Origin: Alkalimarinus alittae
Lineage (GTDB): Bacteria > Pseudomonadota > Gammaproteobacteria > Pseudomonadales > Oleiphilaceae
Reading direction: 5' to 3'
Length of the DNA: 64,000 nucleotides
Assembly: GCF_026016465.1 (NCBI RefSeq)
Contig: NZ_CP100390.1
Span: 682,001 to 746,000, forward strand
This document shows positions 1 to 9,264 of the stretch, one piece after another. Within the stretch, counting starts at the first letter, position 1. The number at the start of each line of letters is the position of its first letter. Made by a program: the position numbers and the translations under genes. The notes under the pieces are model-generated. The model saw nothing but the letters and a program-made list of their open reading frames with translations. It had not been told where the DNA came from and ran no database searches.

Positions 1-252
1 ACCCATGATACGTACTTCGCCTGACTGACCACCACTCCAAAAACCGTAGTACTCATCAAGTTCGCCAGGGTGAACCTGTGCTTTTGACATTGAATCTTTT
101 GCTGCTTGAGCAAATGACTCACGCGTCATGACTGTACCGGCTAAACCGGCAACGCCTGCAACACCCGCAGCACTTGCAGCTGCCGATGCGCCCAAAAAGC
201 CACGTCGGCTTATGGATGGCTGATTTTCGTTTTCGTTCTTCTTGTCTTCCAT
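1..252 (-). CDS. nosZ: Nitrous-oxide reductase NosZ, N-terminal 84 residues only
   Basis: The gene runs off the left edge of the window; only the 5' end is present. NosZ is the periplasmic copper enzyme that reduces N2O to N2, the last step of denitrification. The visible part has a twin-arginine signal ([16 protein letters not shown], then a cleavage region ending TRESFAQA) followed by the NosZ N-terminal signature [20 protein letters not shown], which I recognise from Pseudomonas-type NosZ. The start ATG at 252 has a GGAG ribosome site about 7 bases upstream. nosR lies 124 bp upstream on the same strand, the usual nosRZ order; nosDFYL would be expected beyond the edge. Its Tat signal requires TatABC, which is encoded at 32-34 kb. 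The copper-binding domains cannot be checked here. Confidence 0.95.
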   Translation of the reverse strand, partial: MEDKKNENENQPSISRRGFLGASAAASAAGVAGVAGLAGTVMTRESFAQAAKDSMSKAQVHPGELDEYYGFWSGGQSGEVRIMG

Positions 253-376
253 CGTTTTACTCCGCTTTAGTCGGGTTTTATTGGGGTACGAGACAACACA
301 TTTAACTCATATCCCGTGTTTATCTTAGGTTTACTAATTTTAAACTGTGTTTAAATTGTTGCGTTTATCGCGCGGC

Positions 377-2515
377 TTATCCGACATTGATCGCGTCAAT
401 GGGCTTCAGATTAGGCGCGGGTTTATTCTTTCGTGCTTTTTTGGCTTTATTCACCAAAGGTGGGCACTTATTCTCGTTGTGATATGTCATTTGGCAATCA
501 AGGCAGTGGTGACACTCGTTCGCATTGATGGTGCCGTCTGGGTGAATCGCTTGAATCTCACACTCAACCGCGCAAAGCTGACAAGGCTGACCGCATTCTT
601 TACGGCGCTTCAACCAATCAAATAATCTAAGTTTGGTTGGAATAGCCAACGCTGCGCCAAGAGGGCATATATAGCGGCAATAAACTTTGCGTGTGAAAAT
701 AGAGATAAAGAGCAACGTTACAGCGTAAGTCACAAACCACCACTCACGTTGGAATGCCAGTAAGATCGTTGTTTTAAACGGCTCAACCTCTGCAAAGCGC
801 TCAGCTGTAGACATTGACTCTAGTGAGATACCGAAAAGTGCTAGCAAGATGATATATTTTACTGCCCATAGGCGCTCGTGGACGGCAAAAGGGAGTTCGA
901 ACTGCTTGATTTTGAGCTTTCTGGATAGTTCGTTAATAAGTTCCTGCAGCGCTCCGAATGGGCACAGCCAACCGCAGAATATACCTCGACCCCAAAGCAA
1001 AATTGATGCAGCCGTGAAGCCCCATAAAATGAATATGATGGGGTCCATTAAGAACAGCTCCCAGCGGAAGTCTCCCATAACGGCATGTGTAAAGGTCAGC
1101 ACGTTGACGACGGACAGTTGTCCGAGGGTGTACCAACCAATAAATAATACAGTATAGATGAGGAAGCCTCTACGAAGGTTGTGCAGTAGGCGAGGGTAGC
1201 GCACTAAAATATCTTGCATAAAGATAACAGCACTTAGGAATACTAAACTAACTACTAACACCGAGATCGAAAAGGCTTTCTGCTGCCATATAGTCACCCA
1301 TATCGGCAGTTCTTCTTCTGCGACGGGTTGGATAGGGCGATCGATGTAAGCTTCTGGTGTTTGGTACCCACCCACAAAGCTAACAAAAACACTATCTAGC
1401 GGACCCGTCTGGCGACGTACAAGTAGTTCTATATCCCAAGGCGTGCCAGGGTCAAACTCAAATTGAGGACGAATAATAAAAATATCCATCTCTTTAAAGT
1501 CAGGCGTATTCGCAGTATATACGTCGGTTAAACGGTGATGGTCTACATCTCTAAAGCTAACGGTATCGTCACCTTGGTTGAGTTGCATACGATCAAATAT
1601 ACCGCCACGCACATAGCCATTCCCCTTAAATGAGTAGGGGCCTGTGCCGAGCACTGCGATTGCGTGTTCGCCTTCTTTAAGTTCACCCATTAACCAATCA
1701 TACTCACGATCACCTAATAGGTTTTTACCCACTGTAGGTGCGTTGAGGTAGGTGTAATACATGTCGATGAAGGTATCTTGTTTTTCATCTGCCGATGCTT
1801 CTTCTATCCCTTCGCCTGTTGAACCAATAAAGGCTTTGTCAACCTGAGCGCGGTCAAGGTGTAAGCGGCGAATGGAGCCGTCTCCGGTGAGGGTTGTCCA
1901 GTCGGCTTCTTTAAATACATCTTTCTTAACGGTGGCAGGTAGTATTGTACCGCCCGTAGTCGGTTCAATAAGGCCTATTTTTTCAGCGACCTTGTGAGCT
2001 GATTTCATAATGGTATCGTTAACCACTATAACGGTTACGGTAGCACCTGTTACTGCATCAACCGTTAACGCCTCAGGGTCAGAGCTAAAACCAACTCGAA
2101 TCTTGTCGGTGATTTCTTTGCCAATATACTGAGCTGCGAAATCCCATAATTTATGTGCTGGAATACCGACTAATAAGATAGGCTCGTGATGTTCAAGTAC
2201 CCATGAGTTTTTAAATATACCGTTTACATCGAATGAAACTAAAACATTGACGGGTTTGCCAGAATACGCAGGAATGCTGACTTGGTCATCGGTTTCAAAG
2301 GCATAACCTAGAACGGTATCTCCCGCCATGACAGGCCATACATTAAGTGCTTCATCAAATTTACCTAAGCTGTCTGCGCCTTCGTATTGATCAAGAACGC
2401 GCTCTGTTAAGTCAGCAGGCAGTGTTTTATCCGCAGCCTGTGAGAGCGAGGGGGCTGACAGATAGACAAATGCGACAAAAGCCGCAAAACAAAGGCTATG
2501 TATCAGTTTTCTCAT
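377..2515 (-). CDS. nosR: NosR, membrane iron-sulfur flavoprotein of N2O respiration
   Basis: NosR supports nosZ expression and electron supply to NosZ. I place the start at the ATG at 2515, which has GGAG five bases upstream and opens a signal peptide (MRKLIHSLCFAAFVAF...SQAA); an ATG 16 codons earlier has no ribosome site and precedes that signal. The protein is then 712 aa, normal for the family. Order: a periplasmic FMN-binding domain with VTGAT, the motif in which a Thr carries covalent FMN; a middle periplasmic region; about five or six membrane helices; two CxxxCP motifs (CGWLCPFGALQE, CRYICPLGAAL); then a C-terminal ferredoxin-like cysteine cluster (CGQPCQLC, CHHCLDC). It lies directly upstream of nosZ and has an FNR/DNR-type promoter. 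Confidence 0.95.
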   Translation of the reverse strand: MRKLIHSLCFAAFVAFVYLSAPSLSQAADKTLPADLTERVLDQYEGADSLGKFDEALNVWPVMAGDTVLGYAFETDDQVSIPAYSGKPVNVLVSFDVNGIFKNSWVLEHHEPILLVGIPAHKLWDFAAQYIGKEITDKIRVGFSSDPEALTVDAVTGATVTVIVVNDTIMKSAHKVAEKIGLIEPTTGGTILPATVKKDVFKEADWTTLTGDGSIRRLHLDRAQVDKAFIGSTGEGIEEASADEKQDTFIDMYYTYLNAPTVGKNLLGDREYDWLMGELKEGEHAIAVLGTGPYSFKGNGYVRGGIFDRMQLNQGDDTVSFRDVDHHRLTDVYTANTPDFKEMDIFIIRPQFEFDPGTPWDIELLVRRQTGPLDSVFVSFVGGYQTPEAYIDRPIQPVAEEELPIWVTIWQQKAFSISVLVVSLVFLSAVIFMQDILVRYPRLLHNLRRGFLIYTVLFIGWYTLGQLSVVNVLTFTHAVMGDFRWELFLMDPIIFILWGFTAASILLWGRGIFCGWLCPFGALQELINELSRKLKIKQFELPFAVHERLWAVKYIILLALFGISLESMSTAERFAEVEPFKTTILLAFQREWWFVTYAVTLLFISIFTRKVYCRYICPLGAALAIPTKLRLFDWLKRRKECGQPCQLCAVECEIQAIHPDGTINANECHHCLDCQMTYHNENKCPPLVNKAKKARKNKPAPNLKPIDAINVG

Positions 2516-2562
2516 GCTTACTCCGTAAATCAGGTGCGACACAATGTCGCATATAAGAGGCA

Positions 2563-2603
2563 ACTATACTCCCAAACAAAAAACTAAAATTGATGTTGGT
2601 CAA
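2563..2603 (-). promoter_or_regulatory. FNR/DNR-type box and -10 of the nosR promoter
   Basis: TTGACCAACATCAA on the minus strand (2590-2603) matches 9 of the 10 fixed positions of the TTGAT-N4-ATCAA consensus of FNR/DNR/ANR regulators. A TATAGT hexamer at 2563-2568 lies so that the box centre is about 41 bases upstream of the predicted transcription start, the classic class II activator position. This would tie nosR to low oxygen and nitric oxide. The match is seen directly; which regulator binds is inferred. Confidence 0.75.
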
Positions 2604-2722
2604 CTTGATTGTAGGTGTGGTGTTGTGAAAGGCGGACAGAGTAGGCGCAGTGGCGTATTCAGCGATGCTGAAGTGGTCGATGTTTGATTGGGTGAGAGGA
2701 ATATATTGTTATATCGGACATA

Positions 2723-2754
2723 AAAAAAGAGTCGGTTTAAAGCGACTCTTTTTT
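2723..2754 (-). terminator. Intrinsic terminator downstream of ppa
   Basis: AAAAAAGAGTCG and CGACTCTTTTTT form a perfect 12-base inverted repeat with an 8-base loop. On the minus strand it gives a short stem followed by a T run, 50 bp after the ppa stop. The A/T tails make it usable in both directions. Confidence 0.85.
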
Positions 2755-2770
2755 ACAACAATAGGCTTAA

Positions 2771-2794
2771 CAGATTAACAGATTAACAGATTAA
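2771..2794. repeat. Three tandem copies of CAGATTAA
   Basis: An 8-bp unit repeated exactly three times, plus a partial fourth, just downstream of the ppa stop codon. It looks like replication slippage in non-coding DNA; no function is evident. Confidence 0.8.
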
Positions 2795-2804
2795 CATGTT
2801 AGCA

Positions 2805-3338
2805 CTACTTATCGTTGTTATAGGCTGCAATAGAGTCAACGATCGCTTGTTTTGCAGCAGCTGCGTCTCCCCAACCTTGTACTTTAACCCATTTACCTTT
2901 TTCAAGATCTTTGTAGTTCTCGAAGAAGTGTTTGATCTGCTCGCGAAGTAGTTGTGGTAAATCAGTCGCTTCTTTAACATCATCGTATAGACGCGTGATT
3001 TTTTCGTGAGGGACTGCGATTAACTTAGCATCTTCACCAGCTTCGTCTTCCATGTTTAATACGCCTACAGGACGGCAGCGAATCACAGAACCAGGTACGA
3101 CTGGGTAAGGTGTAACCACTAGCACGTCAAGTGCATCGCCATCGTCTGCTAGGGTATTAGGGATGTAGCCGTAGTTTGCAGGGTAGAACATAGGGGTTGC
3201 CATAAAGCGGTCAACCATTAGTGCGCCCATATCTTTGTCAATTTCATATTTGATTGGGCTGCTGTTTGCAGGGATTTCAATCGCGACATAAATGTCTTCT
3301 GGAGCGTTTTCGCCTGCTGGGATATTGTCAAAGTTCAT
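2805..3338 (-). CDS. ppa: Inorganic pyrophosphatase, family I
   Basis: Soluble cytoplasmic enzyme that hydrolyses pyrophosphate to two phosphates and so pulls biosynthetic reactions forward. The 177-aa length equals that of typical bacterial family I enzymes. The metal-binding signature [11 protein letters not shown] is intact around residues 65-75, and the Lys/Tyr substrate positions near SPIKYEIDK and PANYGYIP are conserved. The gene stands alone with its own promoter (TATAAT at 3380-3385, TTGGTT 17 bases further upstream) and its own terminator at 2723-2754. A housekeeping gene; nothing unusual. Confidence 0.97.
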   Translation of the reverse strand: MNFDNIPAGENAPEDIYVAIEIPANSSPIKYEIDKDMGALMVDRFMATPMFYPANYGYIPNTLADDGDALDVLVVTPYPVVPGSVIRCRPVGVLNMEDEAGEDAKLIAVPHEKITRLYDDVKEATDLPQLLREQIKHFFENYKDLEKGKWVKVQGWGDAAAAKQAIVDSIAAYNNDK

Positions 3339-3379
3339 GGAAGTACCTTTGTCCGTTTTCCTGAATTATAAAGGCGCGA

Positions 3380-3408
3380 ATTATAATCGTTCCTGCTCAC
3401 CAAACCAA
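3380..3408 (-). promoter_or_regulatory. Sigma-70 type promoter of ppa
   Basis: Minus strand: -35 TTGGTT (3403-3408), 17-bp spacer, perfect -10 TATAAT (3380-3385), giving a leader of about 35 bases before the ppa ATG. A second TATAAT lies at 3365-3370. Confidence 0.6.
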
Positions 3409-3452
3409 CAGTTAGGGCTAAAAAGTTCACAAACCATACAATTAGTGTCGAC

Positions 3453-4610
3453 TTATAGCCCCATCTGCTTCGCAATTAGTTCTTTCATTATCTCAGTGGT
3501 CCCCCCTCCAATGGGTAGAATTCGGCTATCACGGTATAGTCTTTCAACCACTGATTCACGCATGTAACCCATGCCTCCAAATAGTTGTACTGCGTGATTC
3601 GTCACATTTTCGCAAATCTCAGTAGAGAAGTTTTTGGCCATAGAGACTTCTTTTATAGGGTTTTTGCCAGCGTCCATTAGTGCCGCGACGCGATAGGTAT
3701 ATTCTCTAGCAATCTCAACTTGGGTCGCCATGTCTACCAACTTATGCTTGGTTACCTGGAATTTACCAATAGGGCGGCCAAATGCTTCACGTTCTTTGAT
3801 GTATTTAAGGCTTTCTTCTAGTGCTAGTTGAGCGGTCATGTAAGCCATGATCGATAACGATAGCCGCTCTTTGATAAAGTTCGTCATAATGCAGATAAAA
3901 CCGCTATTCTCGACGCCAATTAAATGTTCAACGGGCACCATACAGTCATCAAAAAACAGTTCTGCTGTATCGCTGGCCCACCATCCCATCTTTTTGAGGT
4001 TTTTCCCTATGCTGAAGCCTGGCGTTTCTCTCTCTATCATTAGCATACTAATACCTGCGTGACCCTGGTCGCCGGTTCTAACGGCGACGGTATAAAAGTC
4101 GGCACGTACGCCACTGGTGATAAATATTTTGCTGCCATTAACCCTGTAGTGGTCTCCTTCTTTGACGGCTTTTGTAGAAATACCTGCGACATCTGAGCCT
4201 GCACCGGGCTCTGTTATCGCTAGTGCTGCAATTTTTTCACCTCTTAATACAGGAGGGATGACTTTTTCTTTGAGAGACTGACTACCCCAGAGCGCAATAG
4301 GGGGCAGCGCAATATTTAACGACCCCAAACTGGCAACTAAACCGCCGGATGTTGATCTCATTAATTCTTCACTGGCAGCCACTTGCATAAAGGTGTCTTT
4401 CTGTCCGTTGCCTCCGAATTCTTCAGAAAATCCGATGCCAAGAATGCCAGCATCTCCTGCCAGTTGATAAAGTTCTCGGGGAAAGCTGCCTTGTTCTTCC
4501 CAATTATTAATATTGGGCAATATGTGGCGGGAAACAAATTGACTGACGCTTTCACGTACCATTTTATGGGTATCGTTAAAGTAATTGCCTTTTTTATCCA
4601 TAGAGCTCAC
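3453..4610 (-). CDS. Acyl-CoA dehydrogenase
   Basis: A 385-aa FAD enzyme of the acyl-CoA dehydrogenase family, which oxidises acyl-CoA to trans-2-enoyl-CoA in beta-oxidation or amino-acid breakdown. The family signatures are present: AITEPGAGSDVAG near residue 130 (FAD/substrate loop) and QLFGGMGYMRE near residue 350 (C-terminal helical domain). The length is standard for the single-domain tetrameric type. Chain-length preference cannot be read from the sequence. It is monocistronic, with a 343-bp divergent intergenic region upstream carrying a perfect 9-base inverted repeat (4659-4680) of the kind bound by TetR-family regulators of acyl-CoA genes. The ACAD at 9.3 kb is a different, longer subfamily. 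Confidence 0.93.
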   Translation of the reverse strand: MSSMDKKGNYFNDTHKMVRESVSQFVSRHILPNINNWEEQGSFPRELYQLAGDAGILGIGFSEEFGGNGQKDTFMQVAASEELMRSTSGGLVASLGSLNIALPPIALWGSQSLKEKVIPPVLRGEKIAALAITEPGAGSDVAGISTKAVKEGDHYRVNGSKIFITSGVRADFYTVAVRTGDQGHAGISMLMIERETPGFSIGKNLKKMGWWASDTAELFFDDCMVPVEHLIGVENSGFICIMTNFIKERLSLSIMAYMTAQLALEESLKYIKEREAFGRPIGKFQVTKHKLVDMATQVEIAREYTYRVAALMDAGKNPIKEVSMAKNFSTEICENVTNHAVQLFGGMGYMRESVVERLYRDSRILPIGGGTTEIMKELIAKQMGL

Positions 4611-4658
4611 CTATTAAATATTGTTTTTATAGTAAGGCTGAGTATGAATGAGTTCAAT

Positions 4659-4680
4659 AAACCAAGCAAACGCTTGGTTT
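4659..4680. promoter_or_regulatory. Perfect palindrome, likely operator of the acyl-CoA dehydrogenase
   Basis: AAACCAAGC-aaac-GCTTGGTTT, 9-base perfect arms with a 4-base spacer, 49 bases upstream of the dehydrogenase start. Size and symmetry fit a TetR-type operator; the cognate regulator is not identified. The rest of the 343-bp gap (4611-4953) shows nothing else I can name. Confidence 0.55.
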
Positions 4681-4953
4681 ATTTTCGAGTGTATTAATAT
4701 TCCGCTTGACGGGGTGTTTGAGTTAAGCCCCTTGTGTGACCGTTTCTGTCAGGTATTTATGTCTAAATGTGGTTTTAATGCCCGTTATGTGAATACTGAG
4801 TAAGAACTAGTTCTAAGTGTTAAGTATACTTTTAGGAATGTAGGGTAACGCTAACGCTAAAGTACACTAATAATTGCTTGGCACGTATCAAGTGAGACGA
4901 ATCCAGTGCTTTAGGTTTGATTAGCGGTATTAAATGGAAAGTAGTATTCGCAA

Positions 4954-7098
4954 ATGGCAATTTCAATAAAAAAGTTAATTGATTGGGGGGTAATCCCAGA
5001 TATAGCCTCGAGCTTAAAAAAGTGCATACGGCTTTGTAATGCTTCTGCTATCACCCTAGGTTTAGGGCTTGTTCCATACCTCTTTATTTATTGGCATTAC
5101 GAGCTTCATCGCGTTTTTTCAACTGTTCTGATGCTTGTTCTGTTCAATTTTTCTATCCCATATCTAAACAAGCTAGGGTATATCCGCTTTACCCGTATTT
5201 CATTTGTGATGGTGAATTACAGCTTAGGGTTTCTTAATTCAGCGTTATTGGGGCAAGAAAGCTTTGTTTATCTCTACTTAATTGTAGGGTTGCCGGCGGC
5301 TGTTATGCTGTTTCGTTATCGAGAATATCGTTTGCAAGCGATCTGCTTGACTTCCGCGGTGTTCTTTATTGTGCTTGATTTAGTTTTTAATGTGGAACCA
5401 CTTGCGGTTTACCTGTTGTCGGCTGAGGCGCTTGGGTGTATCCAAATCTCAACTGTGTTAGGTGCTCTCTCATGCTCTGTGGTGTTTATTCTTTTCTTTC
5501 GACATGAGAGTGACGCTGCACAACGACGATTTGAGCAGCTAGTCGTCAGCAAGCAAATACTGAACAATGACCTGGATGCGGTTTTATTTTGTGGTATGGA
5601 TGGCCAGATAACGTTTGCAAACCAGGCGGCAGAAAAGCTTTATGGGTATGATCAGGCCGAGCTTATTGGTCGAAAATTAGAGTCTTTATATGTTACCACC
5701 CAAGATAGTGACGCATTAAAGCCACCTTTGATTGAGGAGGCCAAATCTAAGCAAACGAATTGGCGAGGTGAAATCGCGCTTAGGAAATCGAATGGTTGCC
5801 AATTTACTGCGCTGTTAACGCAGTTTGTGGTGACTGATGAAAGTGGGCAGTCGGTTGGTGTGGCTGCAACGGCAAAAGATATTACTCAACAGAAACTAAC
5901 CGAGCTTGCATTAATAGAAGCTAAAGATAATGCTGAAGAAGCCGCTAAGGTGAAGTCTAACTTTTTGGCGACAATGAGCCATGAGATCCGAACTCCGCTT
6001 AATGGCGTGATTGGTATGGCTCAATTGCTGTTAGAAGATAATCCAAAACCAGAACAAATTGAGAGCCTGAATATACTTAAATTCGCGGGTGAAAACCTGC
6101 TAGCGCTTATTAATGATGTGCTGGACTTTAGTAAAATTGATGCAGGCCGAATTACCCTTGAGACGGTTCCTTTTTGTCTTGCTGAGTTAATTCACAGCAT
6201 TAAGAGCAGCTCTAAATATTTAGCGTTTGAAAAAGGTATCAAGTTTTCTGTTCAATTAGATGACCAATTAGCCCAAAACTACCAAGGCGACCCTGTACGT
6301 TTGACTCAAATTCTTCTTAACTTGACCAGTAACGCTATCAAGTTCACCAAGGAGGGGCAGGTATCATTAGAGGTGAACGTAATTAAAGACGAACACGATA
6401 GTGCGGATATTGAGTTTAAGGTGTCGGATTCAGGTATTGGTATAGCGAAAGATAAGCTAGAGTATATTTTTGAGCAGTTCTCTCAGGCTGACAATACTAT
6501 CACCCGACATTACGGCGGTAGTGGGTTAGGACTTTCCATCACCAAAGGCCTTTTGGACGCTTTTGGTTCTGAGATACAAGTTGAAAGTGAAGAAGGTAAA
6601 GGCACGCGCTTTTCTTTTATTTTGGCGATGCAAAAAACGCCCGAAGCACTTTTATCCAGGCCGTCTAAATACATGAATAGCCGATATCATGTGCAGAGCG
6701 ATGTGGGGCTTGACGGTCTTTCTATTTTGGTTGCTGAAGATAACCCCGTAAACGTGATGGTTATTCAAAAGTGGTTAAGTAAATGGGGCGTTGAATTTGA
6801 TATTGCTAAAAATGGCCAAGAAGCCGTACAGAAAATTAATGAAAAGCAGTACGACCTGATCTTAATGGATATACAAATGCCAGTGATGGATGGTTTTCAG
6901 GCTACGTTGGCTATTCGCAGCTTGATGAAAGGAGCGCCTTTGCCCATTATTGCATTAACGGCTACCACAACTGATGAGTTTGTTGCAGAAGCTTACGAGG
7001 TAGGCATGAACGATTACCTTGGAAAACCGTTTAAACCCGAGCACTTAAAGTCAAAAATAAAGCAGCTTTGTTACCCAGCAGCGACACCGTTAAGCTAA
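4954..7098 (+). CDS. Hybrid sensor histidine kinase (6TM-PAS-HisKA-HATPase-REC)
   Basis: A 714-aa membrane sensor kinase. About six hydrophobic segments fill residues 30-185; a PAS domain follows (CGMDGQITFANQAAEKLYGY, about 210-315); then the HisKA box SHEIRTPLNGV with phospho-acceptor His343; the ATP-binding N box (NLTSNAIKF), G1 (DSGIGIA) and G2 (GGSGLGLSI); and a C-terminal receiver with acidic pair EDN and phospho-acceptor Asp639 (LMDIQMPVMDG), ending at the Lys of GKPF. All catalytic residues are intact. No output domain or partner response regulator is nearby, so phosphotransfer would go to an unlinked Hpt or regulator. The downstream gene is a solute-binding-like protein, 120 bp away, possibly a sensory partner. 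Ligand unknown. Confidence 0.92.
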   Translation: MAISIKKLIDWGVIPDIASSLKKCIRLCNASAITLGLGLVPYLFIYWHYELHRVFSTVLMLVLFNFSIPYLNKLGYIRFTRISFVMVNYSLGFLNSALLGQESFVYLYLIVGLPAAVMLFRYREYRLQAICLTSAVFFIVLDLVFNVEPLAVYLLSAEALGCIQISTVLGALSCSVVFILFFRHESDAAQRRFEQLVVSKQILNNDLDAVLFCGMDGQITFANQAAEKLYGYDQAELIGRKLESLYVTTQDSDALKPPLIEEAKSKQTNWRGEIALRKSNGCQFTALLTQFVVTDESGQSVGVAATAKDITQQKLTELALIEAKDNAEEAAKVKSNFLATMSHEIRTPLNGVIGMAQLLLEDNPKPEQIESLNILKFAGENLLALINDVLDFSKIDAGRITLETVPFCLAELIHSIKSSSKYLAFEKGIKFSVQLDDQLAQNYQGDPVRLTQILLNLTSNAIKFTKEGQVSLEVNVIKDEHDSADIEFKVSDSGIGIAKDKLEYIFEQFSQADNTITRHYGGSGLGLSITKGLLDAFGSEIQVESEEGKGTRFSFILAMQKTPEALLSRPSKYMNSRYHVQSDVGLDGLSILVAEDNPVNVMVIQKWLSKWGVEFDIAKNGQEAVQKINEKQYDLILMDIQMPVMDGFQATLAIRSLMKGAPLPIIALTATTTDEFVAEAYEVGMNDYLGKPFKPEHLKSKIKQLCYPAATPLS

Positions 7099-7218
7099 AA
7101 ATAAGTCGCTATAGTAGGCGCAGAATGTTGTAAAAGTTTGTGCTATCTGAATATTTATCCATACTGAAACTATCTAGTCGCCAAGTATGGTTGAGTGATT
7201 ATTAATAGGAACATTGTA

Positions 7219-7965
7219 GTGAAGCTGCTTTTTAACTGTTTGTTAATGTCGGTGATATCTTTAGATTTATGGGCCGCCGAGTCATTGACGTTAAAAATAG
7301 CGGGGTATGATTATCCTCCGCTGTATCACTTAAATGAACGCGATCAAGTCGAAGGAGAGTTTGTTGATGTGTTTAAAAAAATGTGTCAGCAGCAAGGTAT
7401 CAGTTGTAAGTTTACTGCGATCAGTGCTGCGCGAACATATAAACAGCTTGAAGATGGTGATATAGATATACTGCTTACCGGTAAAATTCCTCGTTTTAAT
7501 GAATGCTGCATTGTGAGTGACTGGTCATATCAATGGGTTGGGGGGATTTATTCAAGAGAGAAGATAGAGACTGAGATAGACTCATCGCTCTTGAAAGGGC
7601 GCTCATTGGTTATACCGTTGGGATTTGAACTTCCTCATTTAGTATTCAAAGATCTAAAAGAACTCGAAAGTAATCATGCGACGAGAGTCATTGAGGCAAG
7701 AACGGCTCGTTTGACGTTAAAAATGTTTGGTAAGGGAAGGGGGGACTTTTTGTGGAGCTCTAGTGAAACAGGTCCGTTGCTCCGCGAATACTCAGATAAT
7801 AAAGAGTCTCCTTACTACTTTTACCCATTAAAAACGATCCCTGTCGTTGCGTGGATAAATCGTACAAACCCTCATTATGAAACTATCCTGAACGGGTTTA
7901 ACCGATCATATGCTAATTTAAAGGCCTCTAAGGTTATTGCTGATGATGGCTTGATGGCAAGATAG
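7219..7965 (+). CDS. Periplasmic solute-binding protein, family 3-like
   Basis: A secreted protein of about 248 aa resembling amino-acid-binding (SBP_bac_3) domains: the opening LKIAGYDYPPLYHLNERDQVEGEFVDVFKKM has the usual 'substrate plus invitation' layout, followed by a second-lobe segment. I choose GTG 7219, which has AGGA eight bases upstream and starts a clean signal peptide (MKLLFNCLLMSVISLDLWAA); a GTG eight codons earlier lacks a ribosome site. No ABC permease or ATPase is nearby, so a role as a sensory binding protein for the upstream hybrid kinase is possible but only inferred from position. A second, distant protein of the same type is at 46059. Confidence 0.75.
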   Translation: MKLLFNCLLMSVISLDLWAAESLTLKIAGYDYPPLYHLNERDQVEGEFVDVFKKMCQQQGISCKFTAISAARTYKQLEDGDIDILLTGKIPRFNECCIVSDWSYQWVGGIYSREKIETEIDSSLLKGRSLVIPLGFELPHLVFKDLKELESNHATRVIEARTARLTLKMFGKGRGDFLWSSSETGPLLREYSDNKESPYYFYPLKTIPVVAWINRTNPHYETILNGFNRSYANLKASKVIADDGLMAR

Positions 7966-7970
7966 CACGC

Positions 7971-8294
7971 TTAAGCACTTTGCTGTAGGAACATATAAAG
8001 CCCCGTCCCGCACAAAATACTAATCAATGGGTTACGAAGCATTAGGTGAGCAGCCGTCACAACGCTTAATGCAATTAGCTCATTGACGCCGCCCTTATCG
8101 ACAAACCAGTTGATATCTTTAACGCAATAGATAAGCAATAAAAGCATAATAGCGGGCGGTAAATAGCGGCCTAAAAAGACTAATAGGGGATGCTCGCCTT
8201 GTTTGTGAAACAAAATAAAAGGGGCGGCCCGCGTGACAAATGTTGCAAGGCTCATGGTTAAAATAAAGCTAATAAGATAAAAGATATTATCCAT
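7971..8294 (-). CDS. azlD: AzlD-type small subunit of branched-chain amino-acid exporter
   Basis: A 107-aa membrane protein with about four hydrophobic helices and the AzlD family features FVTRAAPFILF near the N-terminus and RYLPPAIMLLLLIY in the middle. AzlD pairs with AzlC to export branched-chain amino acids and analogues. Its ATG overlaps the azlC stop (TAATG), so the two are translationally coupled. The gene converges with the binding-protein gene, leaving only 5 bp. Confidence 0.88.
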   Translation of the reverse strand: MDNIFYLISFILTMSLATFVTRAAPFILFHKQGEHPLLVFLGRYLPPAIMLLLLIYCVKDINWFVDKGGVNELIALSVVTAAHLMLRNPLISILCGTGLYMFLQQSA

Positions 8295-9073
8295 TACTTC
8301 GCGCTCCTTCTACTATTTAATCCCCGAATGTCTAATTGTTGTTTACCCAGTAGAAGTGCCAATGTCATCGTGATGGATATGAGTAGCATGCTATCGGAGT
8401 CAAAGAGCGTTAACGAGGCGATCGCGCAGATCAAGGCAATCACAAAGGGGAATAGTTTTCGTGTCGCTTTATATTGCTCGATAACCAACACCATAAATAG
8501 TGCCGGCAATGTAAAGTCGAGTCCTGTTGTGTCGAAGGTTATTGCGCCACCCAGCAATGCGCCAATGGTGCAGCCTAATACCCAGTAGCTTTGATTAAGC
8601 GCGGCAATGATAAATTGAAATTTACCCTCCTCTTGGTTTTCGAGCGGTGTTTTTTCTGTATGGCTTTGATGCTTCAGCGCATGGTGAGCCGTGAGTAGTG
8701 AATACGTCTCATCGGTGAGTCCAAAAATAATATATAGCTTGCGCCAGCCGGTTGCTTTGAGGTGGTGAATAAGTGACAAGCCATAAAATACGTGGCGAGA
8801 GTTCAGTAATAGCGTTGTCATGGCGACTTCAAACATCCCCGCACTTGCTGCAAGTAACCCGATGGCCATAAATTGAGCGGCGCCAGCAAAAATAACCACC
8901 CCCATGATGGTTGCCCAGTACCAAGCATATCCTTGGTCTGCTAGCAATAAACCAAAGGCCATTCCCATGGGAACGTAGCCGAATAAAACAGGGAGCGTCA
9001 TTTTAAAACTATTAGCAATCGTTACCGGCTGGGACGGCTGTGAAGATAAGAGCGATTGATCGGGAGTTGTCAT
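8294..9073 (-). CDS. azlC: AzlC family branched-chain amino-acid exporter
   Basis: A 259-aa inner-membrane protein matching the AzlC family: the N-terminal block LPVLFGYVPMGMAFGLLL, the FAGAAQFMAIGLL helix, the LLNSRHVFYGLSL motif and the GLTDETYSL motif are all characteristic. It forms an exporter with AzlD, encoded immediately downstream with a one-base overlap. The stretch 9074-9338 upstream holds two inverted-repeat elements but no obvious operator. Confidence 0.9.
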   Translation of the reverse strand: MTTPDQSLLSSQPSQPVTIANSFKMTLPVLFGYVPMGMAFGLLLADQGYAWYWATIMGVVIFAGAAQFMAIGLLAASAGMFEVAMTTLLLNSRHVFYGLSLIHHLKATGWRKLYIIFGLTDETYSLLTAHHALKHQSHTEKTPLENQEEGKFQFIIAALNQSYWVLGCTIGALLGGAITFDTTGLDFTLPALFMVLVIEQYKATRKLFPFVIALICAIASLTLFDSDSMLLISITMTLALLLGKQQLDIRGLNSRRSAK

Positions 9074-9200
9074 GTTAAACGGCTTTGATTTTGGTTTCGG
9101 GAGGATGGAATATAGAGGGACAATGACAGATTATCAATAAGCGTTTAGTTTAATCTAGGACAAACAATGATAAATGACGTTATAACGAATGAATGAGAGA

Positions 9201-9232
9201 GTCGAGCAGACTCGACTTAACGTCTGCTCGAC
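9201..9232. repeat. Perfect 11-bp inverted repeat
   Basis: GTCGAGCAGAC and GTCTGCTCGAC separated by 10 bases, in the gap between azlC and the large acyl-CoA dehydrogenase. It forms a stable hairpin on either strand but has no adjoining T run, so it is not a standard intrinsic terminator. Confidence 0.75.
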
Positions 9233-9264
9233 GATAAATTAGCTAGCCTCTACCCTAAAACAAA

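Noticed and set aside
2516-2563. 16-codon upstream extension of nosR
   Set aside because: No ribosome site, and it would precede a complete signal peptide.
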